NCBI GenBank assembly: GCA_914767715.1
Contig: OU612066.1
Location: 4,469,001 to 4,533,000, forward strand
Direction: 5' to 3'
From: Membranipora membranacea
Lineage: Eukaryota > Bryozoa > Gymnolaemata > Cheilostomatida > Membraniporidae
DNA: 64,000 nucleotides
Numbering within the stretch: position 1 is the stretch's first letter; every line of letters starts with the position of its first letter. Under the pieces are notes generated by a model. It searched no databases. It had not been told where the DNA came from and saw nothing but the letters and a program-made list of their open reading frames with translations. Positions 38,541 through 48,940 of the stretch are shown here, piece by piece. Made by a program: the position numbers and the translations under genes.

Positions 38541-38729
38541 AAATAGTGCAGGGAATCTTTTATGTATCATGAGTACGTACCTATATTTCTAAATTAAACA
38601 TTGCACAATAATAATTAGTGTCATGTGTTTGCTTTGACCTTCTCACCCCCGCGCTTCACGTCCTGAGGATCAAAGGTCAATTTTATGCTTATGATTAGAA
38701 AAGAAAAATAGATAATATTATTTGTCACC

Positions 38730-40105
38730 TTACGACCAGTATATATTTTTTACCCTACTTGGACACAGGTGTACCGGTAAGCTAGTTGGACAGGCAGCCA
38801 TGGTGGGAAAACAGAGTTTAAATTCTCTGATTTTATTTCTGGACAACAAATCTGCAGCAATGTTCTCTAATCCTGGGATATGTCTGGCCACTAGGAGAAT
38901 ATTTTGTTGCATGCATAGGAGCGCCAAAAGACGTAGTAGCTTTCTCAAAACAGCATCTTTACAATACAGATGTTCTAGAATAGAGACTAGGGGCCCCATT
39001 ATCTGTCCTGACCTCAACCACTGAATTTGCAAATTTTTCCTGCCACATGTGCACTGCTACGAATATGGGGAACAGCTCTAGAACTGTGATGTTTAAGTTT
39101 GTCCAAAGTTCATCTGGCCACATCCCATGGAACCAGGTGTTTCCCTAAAAACCTCCATATCCTATTGATCCTGAAGCATCAGTGACCAGAGTGAAGTCTA
39201 CAGCCCCTGCCACAAGATATTGGAACTGTTTACCGGGTGCTAAATAAGACAGAAAATCTCTCCATACAACCAAATCAGATCTGGTCTCACAAGATATATG
39301 CCGCATGTGATTTTGATCAGATGACATGATACCCTTTAGCCTGCCATACACACTACTGAGGTATGCATGGCCTGCTACTACAATCTGGGAAAGATGGCAA
39401 AGTTTACCTAGTAGTCTTTGCCAATATTTTACTCGCTGACGATCTTTAGATAGAAATGCATTGATGTGATTTAGGGCATCTGCTACCTTGGCTTGAGGAA
39501 TAAAATTATAGACTCCCATGTGCAGAATCTATCCCTATCCCTAGAAAGACAATTGTTCTTGTAGCTTCTTCTGTTTTGTGTGCAGAAACAGGTACCTCTA
39601 CATCCCTGCACACCCCTAAGATCCTATGGAGCACATCATTACAAGCATCCGCCCCAGACGCAACAATGAGAAAATCATCTAGATAGTTAAAAATGCAACA
39701 TTCGTGATTTTGTATAGTGATGAAGAGCCATCCGAGCATATCACTTATCCTTTGAAAAATCCTGCAGCTGCTCCCTGCCCCCATAGATTATCTAGTATCA
39801 ATGTAGTATTGGCCATCTACCTTAATACCTAAGAACTGCCATTCTGATTTGGTGATGGGAACCATTCGATATGCATCTGATATATCAAGTTTGGCAAAAT
39901 AGGCCTGGTCTGGTTCGTTGAGTGATAAAACATGTGTTACTACATCTCTTATGTTACAATATTTAACCTGACGGTTATGCGTGGGAATATTATCATTTAC
40001 TGATGTTCCGTGTGGAGCTGATAGATCAAATATCATGCGCCATTTTTCAGAGTTAGCTTTTGGAATGACATAGATTGGGGAAATCATCATGTCCTGATGG
40101 GAAGG
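38730..40105 (-). pseudogene. Reverse transcriptase-RNase H of the Ngaro-type element, broken
   Basis: Recognisable RT blocks are SPIYVIPKANSEKWRMIFDL, YFAKLDISDAYRMVPI, the catalytic NYLDDFLIVA and VFLGIGID. RNase H remnants are LVTDASGSIGYGG, a short RTDN acidic box and HIPGLENIAADLLSR. Breaks: an in-frame stop at 39788-39790, a frameshift near 39520, a stop after the GYGGF motif (39145-39147) and a frameshift near 39000. The domain starts about 20 bases inside A1, without the usual N-terminal part. Confidence 0.85.
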
Positions 40106-40386
40106 TTTTCAAAACTTTTTATTCAGTTGACCTGAATTATTTGTCATGTCTTGGGACTGATTGCCAAGACAAGGGAAGGTGTTATAAGGGCAGAAAAAAA
40201 TCTTTTTTGTACCAAAAACTTTATTTTTGTATTTGTATAGCATTGATAGGGAAACAATCATAAGGTTCTAAAGTTATTTATTAGCTCAAGGCTTTACTGT
40301 ATGAAATACGCCAACTTTACAGTTTTCCAATCTTACAGTTATATTTGATGTACCCCAGGAATCAAGACTTGAGCCCTAACAGTCAT

Positions 40387-40486
40387 AGGCCCCTGGAACT
40401 TGCATACAATTACTATATGCCAATGTCCAGTATCAACCCTCCAAAAACATTTGCAATGTAAAAGGTTGTAAGTCACAGGGGCCCAT
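40387..40486. mobile_element. Decayed copy of the GGGCCCCTGG foldback family
   Basis: Left end AGGCCCCTGGAACTTG and right end CACAGGGGCCC flank an inner GTCCAGTATCAACCCTCCAA, the same order of motifs as at 19261-19380. The internal part of the arms has diverged. Confidence 0.6.
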
Positions 40487-42359
40487 CTCACATCATTCAT
40501 TCTTTACATGATGAAAAAGAACTTCAGTAACATACCTTACTGCTGTATTTGTAGCTGTATCTTATATGCTTGCAGCTATTGCCACCCAGCTACAGACAAT
40601 TGCACCAGTTTGCTTTCCCTCATGGAGAATTAATCACTCGTTGTCTTTTGGAGCATCATTAAATAGGATCTTCTTGCCGCCTGGGTGTAGTCACTCTTAT
40701 TGATATGTAGTCACAGGAAATGAGCCAAGGCACGACAGGCTATATTAGACATAGAACCTTATCCCTCTTTGTTTTTCTCTGTCTAATGTTTGTTACCTTA
40801 TGGAGAATGAAACACCTTACCATAACATTAAATAATAGTAGTAAGATCATTCGTCTCTGTTACAATCTCAATAAACAATTTAAGATAATCTGATATTTTT
40901 TCAATGCGTACCAACAATATGCAAGAAATTCTCCGCTATATTATTGTAAATAGGATGAAGGAATTTATGAAATATAATCAGGTTGGTTGAGCCTGTCAAG
41001 CTTTGGTTGGTGTTGTTCTCTATTCTGGACATGAGGGCTATTTCTTCAATGGTGTTTGATCATTTTTCTATGACTGCCTAGAATTTACAGAAAATAACAT
41101 ATTTAGAAATAGAAAAGGCAATAGACAAAACTATAGCATATCTGACAAAGCTCTTTTATAGTTTGGATGTTCAGTTTTCATCTTTTTATTTGGTTCTCTT
41201 AAATTGCTTAGTTTTGGCTCTGTTTGTTTAGTCACCTTTTAAATGATAGTAGTCTCAGGATCACCCCTTGATTTCAATATAATAATAACAATGGAATTTT
41301 AAGCAGATATTTTCTCTAATAGGAGTAATGTTGGAGCAATTTTATGCACTATAAGCTAATGCTATTTCGTGACAAAACAACAAAGTTCTGTAGTACCACA
41401 TGAACCGAGTTGTACATAGTCTTGAAAATACAAGTATTTAGTTAGATGATGACTATGAGGACATAATATCTCTATTCATATTCTCCTTCCTGAAAATTCA
41501 TTCAATAGACCCTAACTGTGACAAATTTCCTGAGTTCTCATTTAGTGTTATTTATAACAGCACCTCTTGAATAGTGTTGGCAGTAATGAGTTCAATCAGA
41601 AATCTAAGCCAATCTTTATTTGTGTGCAACCGATCAGCTCAGATTTGTTATCTTTCACCGTAGCGACCCAACTAATTCAAATGTGGTTCTCAAACTGAAA
41701 AGTCACTCCACTTGCGCTGGGAAAAAGTCAGTGCTACCATCTTTTGGTGCAGAGAGAATCGTATCACAGAAATGATCTGCAAACATGTGGTATGACATAT
41801 GGATAGGCCATCCCTGACAAAGTTCTATCTATATAAATATTTGAGCTGGATCATAATTACATACCATCGTGGCTGACGGCTAACTGCTTGGTGTGTGACT
41901 CATCTTCTTTTAAACTAGTCTTTCTTCTGGTTTCAGCTGGTTGTGCTTGAGGACGAATGTCATCGACAAGTGTGTCACTCCTCTAAAGAATAAACCGGAT
42001 AAAAATTGAGTCAGATGATGCATTTTTTCCCTGAATAACAAGTGTTTACAGGACGTCATGACAAAATATTCTTACCCTTTGATAACATCTAAATTGTGTT
42101 AATAGCTGTGATAGCACTGTTTCAATAAGAGCTTTCAATTATAGGCTTCACTTGTCACAGCAAGGATCGGTGAAAGTTCGTGGTTTTGGAAATATCCTCA
42201 AATTATTATACTATCAAATTGTTTGGCTTGATATACTTGTAGCAATATCATTTCTGATCAGAAACAAGACATGTTACTATAAGTTGAAATATATATCAGT
42301 TTTGAAAATCTTACATGTCCAGAGGCCTAAATTGAGGCGTGCTATGGGTGGGGGGAATA

Positions 42360-43110
42360 CCATTAATGGTCTACTTGTTATCAAATCTAAAAAAATACAT
42401 GACAGTAGAAAACTCATTGACGACTTACAAATCACTGGTCAGACCTATAGTAGAATACTGCTCATCATTGTACCTTGATGGTTTAGCCAAAAATTCAGAA
42501 ACATTAGAAAAAGTACAAAACAAAGCAATCAGAATCATAACTTCAGCCCCCAAACAATTTTCTGTCACATCTGGCCGCTTACTCCTAAATTTACATACTC
42601 TCCACAGTAGAAGGAATTTTCTTTTTCACAATTTTGTCAAATCGAGGGTCCATAAAGGCCGTGCATCCAAGCACATACTTCATCTCGTTAGCAAATCAAA
42701 CAGACATACACATCACTTCGTAGCAACTGTGCAATAATTAAACCCTCATTTAGATCCTAGGCAAATCAGCCTTTTTAAATATTTTTCATACATTTGTAAC
42801 TAAATCAACCAAGCCTCATGAATCATTATCATTTAATCCTACCTAATGTTGTTAACTTGTATTTTTGTTTGCCACTCTCTGTTTCTTCTTTTCTTTTTTC
42901 ATCTTATTCATGCAATTTATGATACCATGCTTTCATTATCCTACACACTATATAGTATGTAACACCCTACCACTTATATCTTTTTATTCAAGTCATTTTT
43001 TGTATCTATGTTAATGTGTGTGAGGTCAACAAGTTACTTTTAATTTGCTTTAATTATAAACTTTTAGAAAACCTCAATAAATAAATAAATAAATAATAAA
43101 TAATAATTAA
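42360..43110 (+). mobile_element. 3' end of a non-LTR retrotransposon (LINE)
   Basis: The frame to 42737 encodes the C-terminal end of a LINE reverse transcriptase: KSLVRPIVEYCSSLYLDGL, LEKVQNKAIRIITSAP and LHSRRNFLFHNFVKSR. About 340 bases of untranslated tail end in an (AATA)n microsatellite at 43075-43105, typical of L2/CR1-like or related LINEs. It is strongly 5'-truncated. It lies in the CCP110 duplicate but not in the parental copy. Confidence 0.8.
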
Positions 43111-44305
43111 AATTTGATACAAACCTCCATAGTCCATTGTTTGATAACCTACTCATTGGTAATCACAGACATGGCTGCATTAGTTTTTATTTTTGGTAAA
43201 CTTGCTAACACTAGCATCCACACCAAGTGTGCTTTTATTAATCCATTTTTACAGCCACAGGCATCATATTAGGCAATAGATTTCTAAAATAGTCCTCAGG
43301 TCTATTTGAGAACATGCATCACATACAACATCATTTCGTGCTCTTCCCTGTTTCTTCATCGAAAACATTATCAAACACTGCACTCATATAATTATTTACA
43401 GTGACACATTAGAGCTAAACACACTACCTAGGGGGTATTTTGAAATCGTCCATAAGGCGGTGCTAGAGCATCAGAAGCTAAAAACAAACCTATGCCAAGC
43501 GTCAACTGGACTATTTAATTAACGATTATTGACTGATTGCAACATAATTCTAGCAGGAATCTGGTTCAGTCTTGAATGCTCATCCCAATATTCCATTTAT
43601 TCGACATTGCTAATTGCTTAGTGCATACTGACCACATTTCTAAGATTGATTTGAAAAAGTATTTGATGCATACTATATCAAAATCCCTGCAATTTCTTCT
43701 GGCTGGCATCAGTTTAGCAGCTGTATGACAATCACTCGAAGCAACTAAGATGACAAATTTAATTCGATCCCAGCTGTTTCAAAATCAAGTTTTTTGTCAA
43801 ATGCACAAATCGCTTATATCGCAGTGGCAATATCAGTCATGGCAAGTCAGAGGTTGGGAGCCTCTTTTGTCTCCACTGCAAACCACAAGGCAATGCAGAT
43901 GATTACAGGTATTGAAGGACAGGTAATTAACCAACTTACTCCACAAAAAACGAGGGTGTAAATTGGTAGGCAGTAATCTTAGTGACACAATTGCTTATAA
44001 TGAAGGATCATTTAATACTGTTGTAGTTGTGTTACTCAATACATCGGCCATCTGTACACATGTGACATGATGACATATGTGTTTGTTGGTATCATGAGAC
44101 GACGCGACAGGACTCACCTGATGTGATGTCTCTATAGCTGAAGCAGGTCTGAGTACTTCCAGGATAGACTTGACTTTGTCAGCAAACTTAGACTTGAGCA
44201 GGGCAAGCTGCTGTCTGGCCCAGCTCAACCTGTCTTACCTATTCTCATCAACCTGCAAACAGTTGTCACTCCAATAATAGTATTGGATGAAATTTAATAC
44301 GAAGA

Positions 44306-44386
44306 TTTAGCCTGCTAGAATCAGACGTAACATTATTCAATAGCATATTTCTCGTGTTAATCTATACGCTAAGAGTCCGGGTATAG
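44306..44386. repeat. Direct repeat, about 78 bp, copy 1
   Basis: GCCTGCTAGAATCAGACGTA through to CGCTAAGAGTCCGGGTAT recurs at 45722-45798 with about six differences. The pair brackets the 44461-45187 duplicated block. Confidence 0.85.
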
Positions 44387-45304
44387 CTAATCATATTTGA
44401 GGCTAGTCTGTTATTGATATGAATGGTGCCTAAAACATAAATCATCAGAGATTTAATTACATATACAGGCTGCTCAATGTGCTGATGTGAGATAAGAACC
44501 TATTGCTCATTCAGGTAGGCAAAATACAACAATGTTTTGTGGGTATTAAAGATTTTAATATGATCATAACCATGTACAAACCTTCATAGAGACCATCCCC
44601 CCTGCTTTTTGGTTCCCAAAATTTAATTAAAACAAGAAGGTTAAAGTGAATAAAAACAGTTAACATACTATTTTGATGACAAAATGTATTAGGCCTAACC
44701 TATATCAAATACAGAGCCAAGTTTTCCTATTATTCCGGTTGTGTAAAGTCAAACTCACAGGAGGTAATTCTTAGCTGTGAAATCCTCACCTTTGGCCAAT
44801 ATTTTGCATATTATTATTTCCTCAGTCAGAGTGGCATCATATAACAGCACAGTTACGTTATGTTATCTAATTGAGCTGCATGATGCATCATCCAAATTAC
44901 ACAACTACTACTGAACAACATTATCACAAAATGTGATGGTGCAATGTAAGGCCTAAGCTGATAATTGGTTGACTCCCTATTTCTTCAACATGGACAGTGG
45001 ATTCTTACTCAAAGAACGCTGTGAAATGCATATCATGAGTCATGACCCATAAAATTGTTATTGAAATCACAGCACCTCACTACACAATGTCAAGTGGGGT
45101 TCTGTCAATTTGGCCTACATTAAATGTCCCTGATCAAGGCTCAGTAAAGAAGACAAATCATTGACATCAGAACATGCGGAAGAATTATTACACATGCAGA
45201 TGTCACACTTATGCTTTTTCTTACATCAGCAGATAGCTCTCAATCTAACTAAGGGAACCAAGTGTGCACCAAACCTGCCATAAGTTAAAGTGTAATGAAA
45301 ATTC

Positions 45305-45600
45305 TAGAGTTTATTTGGTAGCCGTGGGGGTAAATCCAGGGTTTATCTCCCCTGCAGGAAGCAGAAGAGCAGAGGAGGTATGGGTATGAGGCATGCACAA
45401 CAACAATTGAGAGCTATCATCCAAAAATGCCTAAAATTATACTAGATCACTTGAGATTGGATATGATTGAAATCATAAAATTAATTTTTCAAATAATTCT
45501 TAAATTTACCGAGAACATGTCAGCATATTGACAACCTAACTTTTTGAGCTCTCTACAATGATATATGGTTACCCTCCAGCTCATAGTTTTCTTATCTTCA
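45305..45600. repeat. Dispersed repeat related to the 10.9-kb foldback element
   Basis: Shares a CCAGGGTTTATCTCCCCTGC box and a GAGATTGGATATGATTG box, in that order, with 11030-11165 (which reads GAGATTGGATATCATTT). Further on, an ACTTTTTGAGCTC segment resembles 51050-51070. Boundaries are uncertain. Confidence 0.5.
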
Positions 45601-45721
45601 ATACCTGATATATGATTCGTTTTGACCACTCAGGTTTGCCTTAGATTTGTGGTTGACTTGGTGAGGCAGGCAATATCTATAAATGGCTAAATTTAAGAAC
45701 ATTCACCTATGTTTTGTTGAG

Positions 45722-45798
45722 GCCTGCTAGAATCAGATGTAACATTACTCAATAGCGTAATTCTCGTGTTAATCTATACGCTGAGAGTCCGGGTATGG
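45722..45798. repeat. Direct repeat, about 78 bp, copy 2
   Basis: Second copy of the 44306 sequence, in the same orientation, starting GCCTGCTAGAATCAGATGTA and ending GCTGAGAGTCCGGGTATG. Confidence 0.85.
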
Positions 45799-46619
45799 TT
45801 TCACAAAAACTCATTTTACCAAATGTTCTGTATGATACTGAAATACTGTAAAATCCTGTTATTTTATTAGGATCAATTTCTTTCTGTCAATACTTCTTTT
45901 GATATCAAGTGAGGATAACTGAGAAGATGAGTATCATAACAATAACATCAGTAATTGCTTTGTACAGTTGGATGCAAAGATTTATCTTTAGAAATCTCTT
46001 AAAAATTTCGTAAATTAGACAAAACTTACACATTTACATGCGTGATAATAAAAAAGGGTAGATAAGTTGTCTGAGCTGTGGCAGCAGGATAGATAACAGT
46101 ATCTTTAAAAACTGGCTAGGATGTAACGACTTGGTAGAACAAGTCAGGTGAGATGTCATACAAGAGTTTTTGAAGCAGGTACCAAAATGTAGTATCAGGT
46201 ATACTGGTTCTGGGTACTGGACCAGACGGGTTGCTCATGACACTAGGGGCAGGCCATAGTGAGTACAGGTCGGGTATCAGGTATATCTAAACTCAAGATA
46301 CGATTTTGTAACCAGTACATATGAGTCAGCGCTACTTAACCTTCTTTTTGCTGAACTCTGGTAAAACAATTTTATACCCGACAAAGACTACTGAAAGTGC
46401 AGCAGTTAAAGCTAAGAGTCATACTCTATTCCAGTCATTACTGGAAAATGAAAGCACAAGATTTTGGAAATCATAACAACATGATGATTAGTCAATACCA
46501 AAACCAAATTTCTTTTTATTTAATAATAACATGAAAATTTGTCTTCACAGAAATATAAAACATTCCTCACCCGAAGTGATTTTCCGTTACACTACAAGGC
46601 AAAAGAGGATTTAAAAACT

Positions 46620-46745
46620 CTGGTAGCCTAGTGCTAATATTCAGGAGTGCTAATCATGTGTACCCAGGTTCGATCCTGGGTATTGGAGTAGCTGTGATCT
46701 ACTTGTGCACTCCTCACAACGGCTCTTTCATAGGCATCGTCGATA
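46620..46745 (+). mobile_element. tRNA-derived SINE
   Basis: The head has an A-box-like TAGCCTAGTGC and a strong T-arm/B box CCCAGGTTCGATCCTGGG with a perfect stem. The region between does not form acceptor and anticodon arms, so it is SINE-like. The rest of the body (CTACTTGTGCACTCCTCACA) is unknown to me. Confidence 0.5.
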
Positions 46746-47304
46746 TCTGAGTTGAATTGACTCTTTATTTCTTCTCGTAGGTCAAAGCAACTGATCAATA
46801 AAAATCACAAAAATTTAGCAGTCCATTGCTACATGTCAGTCTGACTCTATTGTAAATGAAAGAATGCTGTGTAACAACTGACAATCCATTGCAGATCCGT
46901 ATTCACCCTTATCAAGAAGACGCACTGATAGTAGGTGTTCCTGTGATCTCCTGGGCTGTAACTCTTTGATCAACATATATTTTCAGCAAATAATTAATAC
47001 AATTGAATTCAAAGTTCTTATCTTATCGTGATGGACTGCTGAGAAGTAACTATCCCAGAGTACCTCGAGATTCTTTTGGGGCGGTTGCTGTATGTTTGCA
47101 TCTCGTTTTCTGGGTTTTCGATAATATAACAGCATCGCATATCTTTTTATTCATCTTGATTGAAACTTTTTTTTCCCGTTTTTAATGGCTGATTATGAAA
47201 AATACTCTCAACAAATGAAAGTTATGCCAGCAAAGTTTTAAGAAAGTACTTACTGAAGATTTTTTAATCTAATAAGTAACACAATGTTTCCTATGCTTGA
47301 TGTT

Positions 47305-47310
47305 TTTATT
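47305..47310 (-). terminator. Candidate poly(A) signal for the GTPase-like gene
   Basis: AATAAA on the minus strand, about 80 bases after the stop codon at 47389. Confidence 0.5.
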
Positions 47311-47388
47311 CATGAAGAAAAGGTAAACAGTAATTCATGTATGCGAACTCCGCCGGCAGAATTTTTTTGCTTGAACTATAAAAAAAGT

Positions 47389-48940
47389 TCAGTGGGTATT
47401 AAGCATGGTGAAGAACCTTTGTTTTACATCTCTAGCACATTCATGAAATCTATTTAAAAACCCTTTAGATTCTTGAGTTTCAAAAGTTATCGGTGGTACT
47501 TCTATCAAGTGACAAAGATGGAAAAACCTTTTGTTTCGCCGAGATGCGGGAAAAATCTGGCTCTCATCAAAGGAGCTCAGCGGACTGATATGTCCTTCTG
47601 ACAGGAAGTCATTAAAGACATGGGGCTCAAATTGTTGATGTTGATTTGATCTTGAGAGCAGGTTTGGGGATTCGATATCTTGGCAAAGATTCATTGAGTG
47701 GCTTGATGGACAGAGGTTTGTACAATTGTCAATGAGGGTTGTCAGCTCTGTGTCTGAGTTGCTATTCAACTTGCTCAACTCCTTGTTGATCTGCTTGTTC
47801 AGTCTCTTTGTCTGTCGTTTCTTTAGTGAGGCCCTGATCCTGTCTCTAACAGAATGACTTAGTACGCTAGGGTTTTTTATACTCATCTTTGAAGTGATAA
47901 TGATCTGACTCTTTACTTCACTAATGCCGATATTCAGCCGAGAGCTGGTCGTTATATTTGGGTAGATGTTACCTAAATTTGTCAAGAAGGATTCACTGTT
48001 TGAACCTTCAAGTTTTGTTGTGACAATTAATATTCGCGATCGTCCTGCAAAGAAAAGAGCAATAAAGTATTGTCTACGAGTAAGTTTAGTAGCAAGCTGC
48101 AGGGTATCTAAAAGAATCTGCACATAATTCCTAACTTAGTTTAAACTCGTCATCAAATACAACATGGTAGTGTTAGTAATAGTGCGTTAATTAATATGCA
48201 AGTTGTTTGGGCTTTTCAGGTGACTCAATAGTTTCATAAAAACAATATTTAGTGTAGTAAGGAAGTACACCACCCCTTATCCCTTCCCCACCCGCATTGC
48301 AAATAAAAAATTTCACCAAATTAAGCGCTAGTAATAAATATTTTGTGATATTGGATTAAGATAAGGAGCTTTTATATGAGGCAGTTCTTTTAGGCTGATA
48401 TTAAAACTACATTGTCACAAAACTTACCAGCAAAGGTTGCTAGAGACTTTATCTTATCAAGAAGTACCACAGCATCCTGGCACCCAGCTGGATTAGTTGA
48501 ATCCACCACCACTATGAATATATCACACATAACAACATAAAGCTTGTACAGCAAGTCATTGTCGCTTCCAACTTCGAAAAAGTGCAGCAGGTAGTTCTTT
48601 TCTGAAAAGATAGAAAGCAAACTATTGATGAGATGATGACGCGAACACAAACATACATGCTCTGACAATGAATTTGAAACTACCCAGTTTTGCAAGAGGT
48701 GTGTTGGATGATGCAAGGTAAACATATAGCTGCAATAATGACCAACACATCTACAATACACACAAGTTACAATATAAGAATCTTACCCTGGTTTTCAGTG
48801 CTGACTTTGTACTGAGTGGTGGAGAAAGTCTCTACAGTCGGTCTGTAAACTTCTGGTGGTTGATCATCGATCAGTCTGGCTATCAACGATGTCTTACCAC
48901 TCTTTGATGCTCCAAGAACCAAAACTTTTACAGTCTCCAT
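47389..48940 (-). CDS. Atypical Ras-like small GTPase with long C-terminal extension
   Basis: Exons 48787-48940 (ATG at 48940), 48428-48601 and 47389-48044 join in frame to 327 residues. The first 140 or so residues look like a Ras-superfamily fold. The P-loop GASKSGKTS is canonical and a switch-I-like YRPTVETF follows. At the G3 position the usual DxxG reads EVGS (HFFEVGSDND), and the G4 (N/T)KxD position reads TTKLEGS with no Asp. VVVDSTNPAG matches a beta-4/beta-5 region. The remaining 185 residues have a basic stretch (RASLKKRQTKRLNKQ), likely helical, then a low-complexity Ser/Asn part, with no prenylation CaaX at the end. Nucleotide binding is plausible and hydrolysis doubtful. I cannot assign a known subfamily. 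It lies between CCP110 and its partial duplicate. Confidence 0.8.

Larger units (their letters stand above)
36880..40229 (-). mobile_element. Ngaro-type tyrosine-recombinase retrotransposon, internally deleted
   Basis: Minus-strand order is A1 (40113-40229), RT/RNase H (40105-38730), tyrosine recombinase (38540-37682), B1 (37452-37616), A2 (37329-37445), B2 (36891-37055). This A1-B1-A2-B2 split direct repeat is the hallmark of Ngaro/PAT elements. A1 and A2 look identical over about 117 bp; B1 and B2 differ at one base in 165. There is no room for a methyltransferase between RNase H and recombinase, which favours Ngaro over PAT/DIRS. The gag-like region and RT N-terminus are missing, since the RT begins about 20 bases from A1. 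The 273 bp between A2 and B2 include a 35-bp tandem repeat (37207-37284). Confidence 0.88.
32661..41450. other. Gene-free region holding 5S remnants and a Ngaro-type element
   Basis: No host gene was found. Contents, listed separately, are the 5S-like cluster (33.85-34.91 kb), a tandem-motif repeat (36.23-36.68 kb), the retroelement (36.88-40.23 kb) and a decayed foldback copy (40387-40486). I see nothing in 32661-33850, 34911-36230 or 40490-41450. Confidence 0.5.
41451..45187 (-). pseudogene. Partial segmental duplicate of CCP110 with premature stop
   Basis: Three blocks are collinear with the CCP110 gene: 41451-42355 with about 53392-54130, 43130-44306 with about 54225-55228, and 44461-45187 with about 57827-58598. 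The copy therefore skips some 2.6 kb of the source. Two exons are recognisable. 41865-41982 is open and keeps its splice sites (TRRKTSLKEDESHTKQ). 44118-44252 retains ARQQLALLKSKFADKVKSI but carries a TAA where the parent has TCA in ENRSERL. No other CCP110 exons are present, so no CP110 protein can come from it. A LINE fragment interrupts the first gap. Confidence 0.85.
45188..47388. other. Gene-free stretch with dispersed repeats
   Basis: Holds a dispersed repeat (about 45305-45600), the second 78-bp direct repeat (45722-45798) and a SINE (46620-46745). AATAAA on the minus strand at 47305-47310 probably serves the gene ending at 47389. Nothing else is evident. Confidence 0.5.

Noticed and set aside
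38722-39024. 100-residue plus-strand open frame
   Set aside because: It is the mirror of the RNase H region of the minus-strand retroelement.
46640-46690. Possible tRNA gene
   Set aside because: The T arm is perfect, but acceptor and anticodon arms do not form and a SINE-like body follows.
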